Shown here in pieces: positions 51,722 to 61,090 of a stretch of DNA of 64,000 nucleotides. The DNA is from Duganella qianjiadongensis (GTDB lineage Bacteria > Pseudomonadota > Gammaproteobacteria > Burkholderiales > Burkholderiaceae_D): assembly GCF_009857915.1 (NCBI RefSeq), contig NZ_WWCM01000004.1:62001-126000 (forward strand), read 5' to 3'. The notes under the pieces are model-generated. The model searched no databases, was not told where the DNA came from, and saw only the letters and a program-made list of their open reading frames with translations. How positions within the stretch are numbered: the first letter of the stretch is position 1; every line of letters starts with the position of its first letter. A program made the position numbers and the translations under genes.

Positions 51722-51765
51722 TGTTATCACCAATCCCTGTGAGGATTTCCACAATAGTGATAACA
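51722..51765 (+). promoter_or_regulatory. Inverted repeat upstream of dctA
   Basis: TGTTATCAC (51722-51730) and GTGATAACA (51757-51765) are perfect 9-bp arms separated by 26 nt, 50-90 nt before the dctA start. The right arm is part of a 15-nt sequence almost identical to one before the Crp-type gene (33850-33864). Candidate dctA operator. Confidence 0.45.
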
Positions 51766-51814
51766 GTTATTTTCACGGATGATGAACGCTTGACCTTGAA
51801 GCGTGGAGACATCC

Positions 51815-53119
51815 GTGAAAAAACCATTCTATAAAATCCTGTACGTGCAGGTGCTGTTCGCGATTGCGGTCGGCGTCCTGCTTGGCATGTACTACCCTAG
51901 CGATGCCGTCGCCATGAAACCGCTGGGCGATGGCTTCATCAAGCTGATCAAGATGGTCATCGCCCCCGTGATCTTCTGCACCGTGGTATCCGGTATTGCC
52001 GGCATGCAGGATGTCAAGAAAATCGGCCGCGTAGGCGGCAAAGCGCTGCTCTACTTTGAAGTCGTTTCCACCTTCGCGCTGGTGATCGGCCTGTTCGTGG
52101 CCAATCTGATGCGTCCGGGCGCAGGCTTCAACGCCGATCCCGCCACGCTCGACACCAAGGCCATTGCCCAGTTCACGGAAAAAGCCAAACAGCAATCGAC
52201 CATCGATTTCGTGATGAACATCATCCCGAACACCATCGTCGATGCGTTCGCCAAAGGCGATATCCTGCAAGTGCTGCTGATCGCTATCCTGTTCGGCTTC
52301 TCGCTGTCGCTGCTGGGCGAACGGGGCAAACCGGTTGCCAAACTGATCGACGAACTAGCCTCGGCCATCTTCGGCATGGTCGGTCTGGTAATGAAAGCCG
52401 CTCCTATCGGCGCATTCGGCGCCATGGCTTTCACCATCGGTAAATACGGCATCGCTTCGCTCAAACCACTGGCCGCCCTGATGGGTTGCTTCTATCTGAC
52501 CTGCGGCCTGTTCGTCTTCATCGTGCTGGGCGCCATCGCCCACTTCACCGGCTTCTCGATCTTCAAATTCCTGCGCTACATCCGCGAAGAACTGCTGATC
52601 GTACTGGGCACCAGCTCGTCGGAAAGCGCCCTGCCTTCGCTGATTACCAAGCTGGAACGTCTGGGCTGCTCCAAGTCGGTGGTTGGTCTGGTGGTCCCTA
52701 CCGGCTATTCCTTCAATCTGGACGGCACCAACATCTACATGACCATGGCTGCCCTGTTCGTAGCGCAAGCCACCAATACCGACCTGACGCTGACGCAGGA
52801 ACTGACCATCCTCGGCGTCGCCATGCTGACCTCGAAAGGTGCTTCCGGCATCACCGGCGCCGGCTTCATTACGCTGGCTGCCACGCTGGCCGTGGTCCCC
52901 ACCATTCCGGTGGCCGGCATGGCGCTGATTCTGGGCATAGACCGCTTCATGAGCGAATGCCGAGCCCTGACCAACTTCATCGGCAACGGTGTTGCCACTG
53001 TCGTGGTATCGAACTGGGAGCACGAACTCGATCACGATACTCTGCACAAGGAACTGAACAACCCCGGCTCCACCGTAACCGATCCTGACCTGATGCCGCT
53101 GCACCGTCAGGCCCACTAA
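51815..53119 (+). CDS. dctA: C4-dicarboxylate/proton symporter DctA
   Basis: A 434-residue DAACS-family transporter that takes up succinate, fumarate and malate. Family features are [11 protein letters not shown] at the start, [13 protein letters not shown] with the serine-rich loop, [17 protein letters not shown], and [13 protein letters not shown]. The most likely start is GTG at 51815, six nt after GGAG; a longer frame begins at GTG 51803. No dctBD two-component pair is adjacent. The downstream terminator is strong, so it is probably monocistronic. Confidence 0.95.
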   Translation: MKKPFYKILYVQVLFAIAVGVLLGMYYPSDAVAMKPLGDGFIKLIKMVIAPVIFCTVVSGIAGMQDVKKIGRVGGKALLYFEVVSTFALVIGLFVANLMRPGAGFNADPATLDTKAIAQFTEKAKQQSTIDFVMNIIPNTIVDAFAKGDILQVLLIAILFGFSLSLLGERGKPVAKLIDELASAIFGMVGLVMKAAPIGAFGAMAFTIGKYGIASLKPLAALMGCFYLTCGLFVFIVLGAIAHFTGFSIFKFLRYIREELLIVLGTSSSESALPSLITKLERLGCSKSVVGLVVPTGYSFNLDGTNIYMTMAALFVAQATNTDLTLTQELTILGVAMLTSKGASGITGAGFITLAATLAVVPTIPVAGMALILGIDRFMSECRALTNFIGNGVATVVVSNWEHELDHDTLHKELNNPGSTVTDPDLMPLHRQAH

Positions 53120-53142
53120 GCCCCTACAGCACGCCCCTTAGT

Positions 53143-53177
53143 GACGCCCCGCGCCCTCTGGCCCGGGGCGTTTTTTT
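53143..53177 (+). terminator. Rho-independent terminator after dctA
   Basis: ACGCCCCG/CGGGGCGT with an inner GCCC/GGGC helix and a symmetric C/C mismatch, followed by seven T. It begins 23 nt after the dctA stop. Confidence 0.9.
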
Positions 53178-53185
53178 GTGCCCAT

Positions 53186-53213
53186 AAAAAAAGCCCGCAC
53201 TCGGCGGGCTATT
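53186..53213 (-). terminator. Rho-independent terminator of the PEP-CTERM gene
   Basis: AGCCCGC and GCGGGCT form a 7-bp stem with a 5-nt loop; on the minus strand a run of seven T follows. It lies 16 nt beyond the stop of the PEP-CTERM gene. Confidence 0.85.
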
Positions 53214-53228
53214 CTTGCGTGTTGCGGA

Positions 53229-53738
53229 TCAGGCGCGCTGTTTGCGGCGTGCCACCACACCGACCAGCGCCAGACCGGCCAGCATCATGCCGTAAGTCTC
53301 AGGCTCAGGTACGGCCATGGTGACGTTCATCACCCCGGCATAGCTACCACCGCCCGACGTACCGGAAACGGTCAACACCAGCGGACCCGAAATGCTGGGC
53401 AATGTGATGCCGGCCGTACTCACCGGTATTCCGTTACTAATGTTGAGGTTATTCCCGTTCAGACTAGCACTGGAGAAATGGACCTGCAGATTCGGGTCGT
53501 AGTTGAAATTACCGTCCAGCGCAAAGTTAAAGAACAGGACCGAAGCCGAACTACCCAGCGTCAGGTTAGGACTAAATGTGAAGGTGTCGGTGAACAGGCC
53601 AGTATTCGGCGTGGCTCCGAACGATGCCGAATAGTGATGCGGCGTGGTGGGATTCAGAGTGACGGTGTAGGCCGCTGCCGAAGCAACACAACTACTGGCC
53701 AACATGGCAATACCGAGAGCGAGTGAGCGTAGTTTCAT
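53229..53738 (-). CDS. FxDxF-type PEP-CTERM exported protein
   Basis: A 169-residue secreted protein. It has a signal peptide (MKLRSLALGIAMLASSCVASA), a Ser/Thr/Asn-rich beta-type body and a C-terminal sorting signal: VPEPETYGMML, a hydrophobic helix and the basic end ARRKQRA. The FTDTFTF sequence matches the FxDxF family of PEP-CTERM proteins. Such proteins are processed by exosortase (EpsH), whose gene is not in this window. Function unknown. It has its own terminator, and an A/T-rich upstream region (53739-53910). Confidence 0.9.
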   Translation of the reverse strand: MKLRSLALGIAMLASSCVASAAAYTVTLNPTTPHHYSASFGATPNTGLFTDTFTFSPNLTLGSSASVLFFNFALDGNFNYDPNLQVHFSSASLNGNNLNISNGIPVSTAGITLPSISGPLVLTVSGTSGGGSYAGVMNVTMAVPEPETYGMMLAGLALVGVVARRKQRA

Positions 53739-53913
53739 AATTATCCTATCGATATTAATTAACGAACAAGACTACTAACAAACTTACAATACCCTTATCG
53801 CCAGAATAACTGTCCTGCTTACGATAATCAATCATTCATTTCATATGGACTGAACTCATCTCATAGAAGCAGGCTATACCGTAAGACCAGCACACGCTTA
53901 GCAGCGCATCAAG

Positions 53914-53943
53914 GCAAAAAAAACGGCACGCCGAGGCGTGCCG
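53914..53943 (-). terminator. Terminator after scoB
   Basis: CGGCACGCC and GGCGTGCCG form a 9-bp stem around GA (effectively a 4-nt loop), followed on the minus strand by eight T. It ends the scoA-scoB transcript, 23 nt past the scoB stop. Confidence 0.9.
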
Positions 53944-53966
53944 CTGTCTCATCCAGCCGACAGTCT

Positions 53967-54617
53967 TCAGACTGCCGACATATCCAGTGGGCAACCAGTT
54001 GCTGCCACCAGTTGTTCCTTGCTGACGCCCGGAGCCAATTGCGTCACTTTCAGGCCTTGCGGCGTCACTTCCATCACGCACAGGTCGGTAATTACCAGAT
54101 CCACCACGCCCACGCCTGTCAGTGGCAGGTCGCACTGCTTGAGCAGCTTGTGCGAGGTGCTGCCGTCCTTGGCCGTGGCCACGTGTTCCATCACCACCAC
54201 CACACGCTTCACGCCGGCCACCAGATCCATCGCGCCGCCCATGCCCTTGACCATTTTGCCCGGTATCATCCAGTTGGCCAGATCGCCTTTTTCCGACACC
54301 TGCATGGCGCCCAGAATCGCCAGATTGATCTTGCCGCCGCGGATCATGCCGAAGGAATCGGCCGAGCTGAAGAAGGCTGCACCGGGCAGCGCCGTCACGG
54401 TCTGCTTGCCTGCATTAATCAGGTCTGCATCCACCGTTGCTTCGGTCGGGAACGGGCCTATGCCCAGCAAGCCGTTTTCCGACTGCAGGAATACTTCCAT
54501 GCCTTCCGGCACATAATTGGCCACCAGCGTAGGCAGGCCGATGCCGAGGTTCACGTAGTAACCGTCCTGCAGCTCCTGCGCCGCGCGCGCGGCCATTTCA
54601 TCACGAGTCCATGCCAT
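53967..54617 (-). CDS. scoB: 3-oxoacid CoA-transferase subunit B
   Basis: Catalytic subunit of succinyl-CoA:3-ketoacid CoA-transferase, moving CoA from succinyl-CoA to acetoacetate. The 216-residue protein has the nucleophile Glu in SENGLLGIG and the conserved [30 protein letters not shown] stretches. Its ATG has GGAG upstream. It follows scoA by 17 nt and ends at a strong terminator. With the hydroxybutyrate dehydrogenase it supplies acetoacetyl-CoA for central metabolism. Confidence 0.94.
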   Translation of the reverse strand: MAWTRDEMAARAAQELQDGYYVNLGIGLPTLVANYVPEGMEVFLQSENGLLGIGPFPTEATVDADLINAGKQTVTALPGAAFFSSADSFGMIRGGKINLAILGAMQVSEKGDLANWMIPGKMVKGMGGAMDLVAGVKRVVVVMEHVATAKDGSTSHKLLKQCDLPLTGVGVVDLVITDLCVMEVTPQGLKVTQLAPGVSKEQLVAATGCPLDMSAV

Positions 54618-54634
54618 AGTTATCTCCGTTATGC

Positions 54635-55333
54635 TTAGTTGGCGCGCAGAGTGCGCTGCTCGATACGTTTTTCCGGCGTCGCATTGACCACGATGCGGTG
54701 TACGAAGATGCCCGGCAGATGCACGGCATCAGGATCGATCTCGCCCACTTCCACCAGCTGTTCGACTTCGACGATGGTGAGCTTGCCGGCCATGGCGGCA
54801 TTCGGGTTGAAGTTGCGCGCCGTTTTACGGAATACCAGATTGCCCGCCTTGTCGGCCTTCCATGCTTTCACCAGCGCCACATCGGCTACCAGCGAACGTT
54901 CCATCACATACTGTTCGCCATCAAATTCACGGATTTCCTTGCCGTCCGCCACGATGGTGCCCACCCCCGTCTTGGTGAAGAAAGCGGGAATGCCGGCGCC
55001 GCCGGCGCGCAGCTTCTCGGCCAGCGTGCCTTGCGGGGTGAATTCCAGTTCCAGTTCGCCGGCCAGATACTGGCGTGCGAATTCCTTGTTCTCGCCCACG
55101 TAGGAAGCAATCATTTTCTTGATCTGGCGGGTTTCCAGCAGCTGGCCCAGGCCGAAACCATCTACGCCGGCGTTATTGGAGATTGCCGTCAGGTTTTTGA
55201 CGCCGGAATCGCGCAGAGCGCCGATCAGCGCTTCAGGAATACCGCACAGGCCAAAGCCGCCGACAGCGATAGTCTGGCCGTCCTGTACCACGCCGGCCAG
55301 TGCGGAGGCGGCGTCCGGATATACTTTATTCAT
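54635..55333 (-). CDS. scoA: 3-oxoacid CoA-transferase subunit A
   Basis: A 232-residue partner subunit of the CoA-transferase. The CoA-transferase family I fold shows [35 protein letters not shown] and [23 protein letters not shown] (split here across turns). A good ribosome site GGGAG lies upstream. scoA-scoB form an operon divergent from a PAS-LuxR regulator gene, which may control it (inference). Confidence 0.94.
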   Translation of the reverse strand: MNKVYPDAASALAGVVQDGQTIAVGGFGLCGIPEALIGALRDSGVKNLTAISNNAGVDGFGLGQLLETRQIKKMIASYVGENKEFARQYLAGELELEFTPQGTLAEKLRAGGAGIPAFFTKTGVGTIVADGKEIREFDGEQYVMERSLVADVALVKAWKADKAGNLVFRKTARNFNPNAAMAGKLTIVEVEQLVEVGEIDPDAVHLPGIFVHRIVVNATPEKRIEQRTLRAN

Positions 55334-55464
55334 GGGTCTCCCTTTTTACGAAATGTTGCTAGTTCAATGCCAAACTAATGAAAAATGAATCGGCAACGAA
55401 GCGTGTCAGCATAGAATAGGCACACTAAAAGTACAATACCGTAGAAATACCTGTCGCCTTGCCC

Positions 55465-56028
55465 ATGACTGCAGCCTCCGCCATCGACTACGAATCCATA
55501 TTTCTGCATGCGCCTGTGGGCATGTGCATTTCAGCCCACCGCACCATACAGGCCAGCAACGATGCGCTGGCACAGATGTTCGGCTATACGCGCGTCGCCA
55601 TGAACGGCATGTCGTTCCAGCAGTTATACCCCACCATGGATGAATTCCTGCGCACGGGTGACCGCATCATTCCCATCATGAATGCCAAGGGCCGCTATTC
55701 GGACGAACGCATCATGCGCCGCGCCAGCGGCGAACTGTTCTGGTGCCACGTAACGGGTCACGCCATGCGCGCCGCCGAGCCGCTAGGCCCCGGCATCTGG
55801 ACGTTCGAAGATGTGAGCGAGAAGCGCCCCGTGACGGCGGAACTGACGCCGCGCGAACGGGAAATTGCCGCCCTGCTGGTGGAAGGCAAAACCAGCAAAG
55901 CCATAGGCCGGCAGATCGACCTCAGCCCGCGCACGGTGGAAATGCACCGCGCCAAGCTGATGCGCAAGTTTGCCGCTGCCACCTCCTCCGAACTCGTGCA
56001 CAAGCTGGTGGGGCTGCAGCAGCTCTGA
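55465..56028 (+). CDS. PAS-LuxR transcriptional regulator
   Basis: A 187-residue regulator with an N-terminal PAS domain (about 8-115: FLHAPVGMCISAHRTIQASN, FWCHVTGHAM) and a C-terminal LuxR-type helix-turn-helix (TPREREIAALLVEGKTSKAI, LSPRTVEMHRAKLMRKF). It has no receiver domain, so it senses a signal directly through PAS. The ATG at 55465 is preferred to TTG 55459. It is divergent from scoA and may regulate ketone-body genes. Confidence 0.88.
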   Translation: MTAASAIDYESIFLHAPVGMCISAHRTIQASNDALAQMFGYTRVAMNGMSFQQLYPTMDEFLRTGDRIIPIMNAKGRYSDERIMRRASGELFWCHVTGHAMRAAEPLGPGIWTFEDVSEKRPVTAELTPREREIAALLVEGKTSKAIGRQIDLSPRTVEMHRAKLMRKFAAATSSELVHKLVGLQQL

Positions 56029-56040
56029 TCTGGCTGAGCC

Positions 56041-56817
56041 TCAGGTTGCCGTCATGCCGTCATCGGCAGAAATGATGGCGCCATTGATGAAATTGGAATC
56101 TTCACCGGCCAGCAGCAACAGCAGACCGTCCAGATCTTCCGGCTTGCCCGGACGCTTGCGCGGCAGCATATCGATCAGCTTGCGGCCCTGCTCGCTGGCG
56201 AAATAGTCCTCGTTGATTTCGGTCGAAATATAGCCGGGGCAGATGGCATTGGTATTGATGCCGTACTTGCCCCACTCCACTGCCATGGCCTTGGTCATCT
56301 GCACCACGCCGGCCTTGCTCATGCAGTACACGCCGATCTGCGGCAGCACGCGCAGGCCCGCCACGGAAGCGATGTTGATGATGCGGTGTTTCTTGTTCGG
56401 ATCGCCTTTGGCGCGGGCGATCATGCGCTTGGCGGTTTCCTGCGCAACGAAAAAGCCGCCGCGCAGATTGGTATCCATCACGAAAGCATAGTCTTCCGGC
56501 GTGACGTCGACCAGACGTTGCGTAGTTGATACGCCGGAGTTATTCACCAGAATATCGATCGGACCGGCTTCCGTCTCCGCATGGGCGATGGCCGACTTGA
56601 TGCTGGCGTAGTCCGTCACGTCGAGGCTGACCACATGGGCGGCGCCGCCGTCCGCTTCGATTTCGGCGCGCAATTCCTTCAGCCGGTCAATGCGGCGCGA
56701 AGCCAGCACCACCTGCGCTCCAGCCTGAGCCAGCACTTTGGCAAACCGGGCTCCCAGACCACTGGAGGCGCCCGTAATCAGCGCAATTTTTCCCTCAAAG
56801 TTGACTTCTATGCCCAC
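56041..56817 (-). CDS. Short-chain dehydrogenase/reductase (SDR)
   Basis: A 258-residue SDR oxidoreductase. The cofactor motif is TGASSGLGARFA, then NNSGVS, active Ser, YCMSKAG (Tyr-x-x-x-Lys) and NAICPGYISTEI. Start is GTG at 56817 with AGGAG six nt upstream. It resembles 3-oxoacyl-ACP or acetoacetyl-CoA-type reductases, but substrate cannot be assigned. It is tail-to-tail with the PAS-LuxR gene and divergent from ETF-QO, which suggests a fatty-acid or beta-oxidation role. Confidence 0.9.
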   Translation of the reverse strand: MGIEVNFEGKIALITGASSGLGARFAKVLAQAGAQVVLASRRIDRLKELRAEIEADGGAAHVVSLDVTDYASIKSAIAHAETEAGPIDILVNNSGVSTTQRLVDVTPEDYAFVMDTNLRGGFFVAQETAKRMIARAKGDPNKKHRIINIASVAGLRVLPQIGVYCMSKAGVVQMTKAMAVEWGKYGINTNAICPGYISTEINEDYFASEQGRKLIDMLPRKRPGKPEDLDGLLLLLAGEDSNFINGAIISADDGMTAT

Positions 56818-57032
56818 GAGCTGCTCCTAAATGAATTTGATAATGACAACCGCCAGCCTAAGGGGTCTAAGCGGGAATGTCTATCCTCAATCATTACATA
56901 AATCGCCAGTATTAGATTGCGGTGTCTAATAATGTCCCTCAAAATGGCGCCACAATTGCATTTCGGACGAAAAAGAAGCACACTCGTGCTAAAATTTTTT
57001 GATCCTTTCATTCACCACTATAAGAAGAGACT

Positions 57033-58709
57033 ATGACACAGCCTCAAAACCTCGTTGAACAGTATGGCCCACGCGATGCGATGGAGTATGACGTCGTCAT
57101 CGTTGGCGGCGGCCCTGCAGGCTTGTCGGCAGCAATCAAGATTAAACAGCTGGCCGCGGAGCAGCAGCGCGAAGTATCGGTCGTGGTACTGGAAAAAGGC
57201 GGCGAACTGGGCGCCCACACCCTGTCCGGCGCCGTCATGGACCCGAAAGCGCTGACCGAACTGATTCCTGACTGGAAAGAAAAAGGTGCGCCGCTCAACA
57301 CGCCCGTGACGGAAGACCGCGTGCTGTTCCTGACTGAAACGGCAGCCCACAAGACCCCCAACGCGCTACTGCCCGCCTGCTTCGAGAACCATGGCAACTA
57401 TGTGATCTCGCTCGGTAACGTGGTGCGCTGGCTGGGCCAGCAGGCCGAAGCGCTGGGCGTGGAAATTTTCCCCGGCTTTGCGGCGGCGGAAGTCCTGTAC
57501 AACGACGATGGCTCCGTCAAAGGTGTGGCCACCGGCAATATGGGCGTCAAACGCGACGGCGAAGCCGGCCCTGACTTCCAGCTCGGTATGGAACTGCACG
57601 GCAAATACACCCTGTTCGCCGAAGGCGCGCGCGGCCATCTGGGCAAGCAGCTGATCGCCAAGTTCCAGCTCGATCAGGGCAAGGATCCCCAGTCCTACGG
57701 CATCGGCATCAAGGAACTGTGGGAAATCGATCCGGCCAAACACCAGCCCGGTCTGGTGGTGCACACCACCGGCTGGCCGCTCGACAGCAAGACCTACGGC
57801 GGCTCCTTCCTCTACCATCTGGAAAACAATCAGGTGGTGGTAGGCTATGTGGTCGGCCTGAATTACGAAAACCCGTATCTGTCGCCGTACGAAGAATTCC
57901 AGCGCTACAAGACCCATCCGGCCATCAAGCCCTTCTTCGAAGGCGCCAAGCGAATTTCCTACGGCGCCCGCGCGATTGCGGCCGGCGGCCTGCAGTCGCT
58001 GCCCAAGCTGGTCTTCCCCGGCGGCGCGCTGATCGGCTGCGATGCCGGCTTCCTCAACATGAGCCGTATCAAAGGCAGCCATGCCGCCATCAAATCGGGC
58101 ATGCTGGCAGCGGAAGCGGTGTACGAAGCGCTGCTGGCCGAACGTCAGGGCGACGAACTGAGCAGCTTCAGCACGCGCTTCGAACAATCGTGGCTGCATG
58201 AAGAACTGCACGTGGCGCGCAACGTCAAGCCTTGGCTGAGCAAGGGCCTGTATCTGGGTTCCGTCATGACCTGGATAGACCAGAAAATCCTCAAAGGCAA
58301 AGCGCCATGGACGCTGCACCACAGCTACGCCGACCATGAATGCCTGAAACCGGCCTCGCAGTTCAGCCCGATCAACTATCCTAAACCGGATGGCAAGCTG
58401 ACCTTCGACCGTCTATCGTCGGTGTTCATCTCCAACACCAACCATGCGGAAGACCAGCCTATCCACCTGACGCTGAAGAACGCCAGCGTGCCGGTCGATG
58501 TGAATCTGGCCAAGTATGCCGGTCCGGAAAGCCGCTACTGCCCGGCTGGCGTGTACGAATTCGTCAAGACTGACGAAGGTGCCGACCGTCTGCAGATCAA
58601 CGCGCAGAACTGCGTGCACTGCAAGACCTGCGATATCAAGGACCCGACCCAGAACATCGTCTGGATCACGCCGGAAGGTGGTGGCGGCCCTAACTATCCG
58701 AACATGTAA
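57033..58709 (+). CDS. Electron transfer flavoprotein-ubiquinone oxidoreductase
   Basis: Membrane-associated flavoprotein that passes electrons from ETF (from acyl-CoA and amino-acid dehydrogenases) to ubiquinone. Length 558. The FAD motif VVIVGGGPAGLSAAIK is near the start, GCDAGFLNMSRIKGSHAA precedes the membrane-associated region, and a 4Fe-4S ferredoxin domain at the end has SRYCPAGVY and NCVHCKTCDIKDP. The ribosome site is AAGAGA. The etfAB genes are not in this window. Confidence 0.96.
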   Translation: MTQPQNLVEQYGPRDAMEYDVVIVGGGPAGLSAAIKIKQLAAEQQREVSVVVLEKGGELGAHTLSGAVMDPKALTELIPDWKEKGAPLNTPVTEDRVLFLTETAAHKTPNALLPACFENHGNYVISLGNVVRWLGQQAEALGVEIFPGFAAAEVLYNDDGSVKGVATGNMGVKRDGEAGPDFQLGMELHGKYTLFAEGARGHLGKQLIAKFQLDQGKDPQSYGIGIKELWEIDPAKHQPGLVVHTTGWPLDSKTYGGSFLYHLENNQVVVGYVVGLNYENPYLSPYEEFQRYKTHPAIKPFFEGAKRISYGARAIAAGGLQSLPKLVFPGGALIGCDAGFLNMSRIKGSHAAIKSGMLAAEAVYEALLAERQGDELSSFSTRFEQSWLHEELHVARNVKPWLSKGLYLGSVMTWIDQKILKGKAPWTLHHSYADHECLKPASQFSPINYPKPDGKLTFDRLSSVFISNTNHAEDQPIHLTLKNASVPVDVNLAKYAGPESRYCPAGVYEFVKTDEGADRLQINAQNCVHCKTCDIKDPTQNIVWITPEGGGGPNYPNM

Positions 58710-58826
58710 GACGGCGGCAGTCTGAGCGCTGGCGGGGCCGGTGCGGACCATGCGGACAGCTTGCCATGTGTAGGCAGTTTGCCGGGGCTGCAGCGGCCCT
58801 GCTGTTTTTGCCGCGTTCGCCTTGCG

Positions 58827-61022
58827 CTAGAAGTGATCGAGTTCGGGCAGACCCTTGCGGTAGAGCTGTTCGAACTGTTCGGGCGTGAGCGCGCCGGCAT
58901 ACACATAACCCTGCACGTAGTCGCAGCCCGTCAGGCGCAACAGCGCGCACTGGGCGGCCGTCTCGACGCCTTCGGCCACCACGCGCAGGCCCAGCTTGTG
59001 CGCCATCACCACCAGCGCCTCGCACATGGCCAGTTCGCCGCTGTCGGTGACGATATCGGCCAGGAAGCTGCGGTCCAGCTTGAGCTGGTCGATGCCGAAC
59101 TGCTTCAGGTGCGATAGCGAGGCATGACCATTGCCGAAATTGTCGAGCGCCACCTGCAGTCCCGTTTCACGCAGACAGCGCAGCCGCTCCACCACCCGCG
59201 TCACGCCATCGGCCAGCACGCTTTCCTTGATTTCGATAACCATGCTGTGCGGACTAAGCGCCAGTTGCTGCACGTGTTCGCACCAGCCGCTGTACAGCGC
59301 AGCCTCGCCCCTGAGCTGGGCCGCCGAGAAATTCACGCTGATCTGGAACGCGCTGCCAAAAGCCTGCTGCCACTGCTGCGCCTGACGCGCAGCATGGCGG
59401 AATACCCAGTCGCCCACTTCCAGCATCATGCCGCCCGTTTCCGCCTGGGGCAGAAAATCGGCCGGCGCGAGCAGCCCCCGTTCCGGATGGCGCCAGCGCA
59501 GCAGGGCCTCGGCCCGCTCTATCCTGCCGCTGGCCAGATGCACGATAGGCTGGTAATGCAGCTCGAACTGTTGCGCCACCAGTGCGCCACGCAGATCCAG
59601 CGTGGTCTGCAGGCGCTGCAGGGCGGCCATTTGCAACTCGGCCGTAAAATAGCTGTAACGGTTGCTGCCGCCCGACTTGGCCGCATACATGGCCTGATCG
59701 GCATTGCGCAGCAGCTCTTCCGGCGCATGGCCATCGTTCGGATACAGGGCGATGCCTATGCTGGCCGAAATGGTCGGCGCGCCTGCCTCCAGCAGGAAGG
59801 GCCGGGTCAGCTGGGTCAGCATGTTCTGGGCGATGCGCTCGATCCCGGCCGTCTGCTCCAGCGCAGGCAGGATCACGGTGAACTCGTCGCCGCCCAGCCG
59901 CGCCACCGTGTCGGAGGTACGTACGCAGTTGCTGATGCGGCGCGCCGCTTCGATCAGCACGCAATCGCCCTGTTCGTGGCCCAGCGTATCGTTGACCTGC
60001 TTGAAATCGTCAAGGTCGATGAACAGCAGGGCCAGCTGCAGGCCTTCGCGCTGGGCCTTGCGCACCTCGTAATTCAGACGGTCATGGAACATATGCCGGT
60101 TGGGCAGGGCCGTGAGCGCATCGTAATTGGCTTTCTGCCAGATCAGTTCACTGTTCGCGCGGCTTGCCGTCACATCGGTCACCAGCGCCAGCGCCCCCAG
60201 ATAGGCGCCATCGGCATCATAGATAGGATTGGTAATCAGCGAAGTCCAGAGATCGCCGCCATCGCTGCGCAGAAACTTGAATTCGTGCCGCTCGGCCATG
60301 CCGCGCTGGCGCCGCGCGATGTTCTGCTCAAGGATGCTGCGCCCCTCCTCGTCCATGAAGGCCACCAGTGGCTGGCCCAGCATGTCCTCGATGGCATAGC
60401 CCAGCATGCTGGCCATTTTCGGATTGACGAAACTGGTGCGCGCCGTGGCATCGATTTCCCAGATGCCCTCCTCGGCCGTGTGGACGATGCGGCGGAAGCG
60501 CTCCTCGCTGCGTTCGAGTGCCGCCAGCTTGCCTTCGGCCAGCTCGAGTACCACGCGGATGGCCTGCGCACTGGCATCGGCACTGGCGCGCAGGGTAGCG
60601 GCAAAGCCCTGCTGGCCGGGCACGCGGCAGATCTGCACGCCACATTGCTGAGGCTGGCTGGTATTGAGCGCATTGCGCACCATGGCATCGAAATCGCCGT
60701 GGAAGCGTTCGGCCACGAACTGGCGCAACGGCAGGCGGGCGGGATTGGCACGCGGCACGCCCAACACATCGGCGCCCACCACGTTCATCTGCAGGATAGT
60801 GGTATCGAGCCCCAGCACGAAGTAGCCGACCGGGGCCAGCAGGTAGATATCGTTGAAATACGTCTGTTCGGCGCTCAGCTGGTCGGCGCCCAGACCGGAC
60901 CGTAGCGCAGACACCATAGCGCCGCCTTCGAGACGCTCCAGCTGGCCCCGATTGTCCTCGCCGGTCCCGACGACAGACCGGCGTACTGCGGTCAGCTCTG
61001 TAACCGGCGCACGCTCGTCCAT
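58827..61022 (-). CDS. PAS-PAS-GGDEF-EAL cyclic-di-GMP protein
   Basis: A 731-residue soluble protein: two PAS regions (about 55-150 and 170-290), a GGDEF domain with intact RLGGDEF and an EAL domain with EALLRW. Diguanylate cyclase is likely active. In the EAL domain the second aspartate of the DDFG motif is Asn628 (DNFG), while other residues (EVVAEGVET-type Glu, LKLDRSF Lys, DYVQGY Gln) are present, so phosphodiesterase may be impaired. No membrane helix is seen, so signal input is cytoplasmic. It converges on ETF-QO. Confidence 0.93.
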   Translation of the reverse strand: MDERAPVTELTAVRRSVVGTGEDNRGQLERLEGGAMVSALRSGLGADQLSAEQTYFNDIYLLAPVGYFVLGLDTTILQMNVVGADVLGVPRANPARLPLRQFVAERFHGDFDAMVRNALNTSQPQQCGVQICRVPGQQGFAATLRASADASAQAIRVVLELAEGKLAALERSEERFRRIVHTAEEGIWEIDATARTSFVNPKMASMLGYAIEDMLGQPLVAFMDEEGRSILEQNIARRQRGMAERHEFKFLRSDGGDLWTSLITNPIYDADGAYLGALALVTDVTASRANSELIWQKANYDALTALPNRHMFHDRLNYEVRKAQREGLQLALLFIDLDDFKQVNDTLGHEQGDCVLIEAARRISNCVRTSDTVARLGGDEFTVILPALEQTAGIERIAQNMLTQLTRPFLLEAGAPTISASIGIALYPNDGHAPEELLRNADQAMYAAKSGGSNRYSYFTAELQMAALQRLQTTLDLRGALVAQQFELHYQPIVHLASGRIERAEALLRWRHPERGLLAPADFLPQAETGGMMLEVGDWVFRHAARQAQQWQQAFGSAFQISVNFSAAQLRGEAALYSGWCEHVQQLALSPHSMVIEIKESVLADGVTRVVERLRCLRETGLQVALDNFGNGHASLSHLKQFGIDQLKLDRSFLADIVTDSGELAMCEALVVMAHKLGLRVVAEGVETAAQCALLRLTGCDYVQGYVYAGALTPEQFEQLYRKGLPELDHF

Positions 61023-61090
61023 ACTATTCCTTTGTGAATAGTGGCAAGACTAGCATTTTAGCAAGTGAGTGTCGAGCGTCCTGCAGGCGT

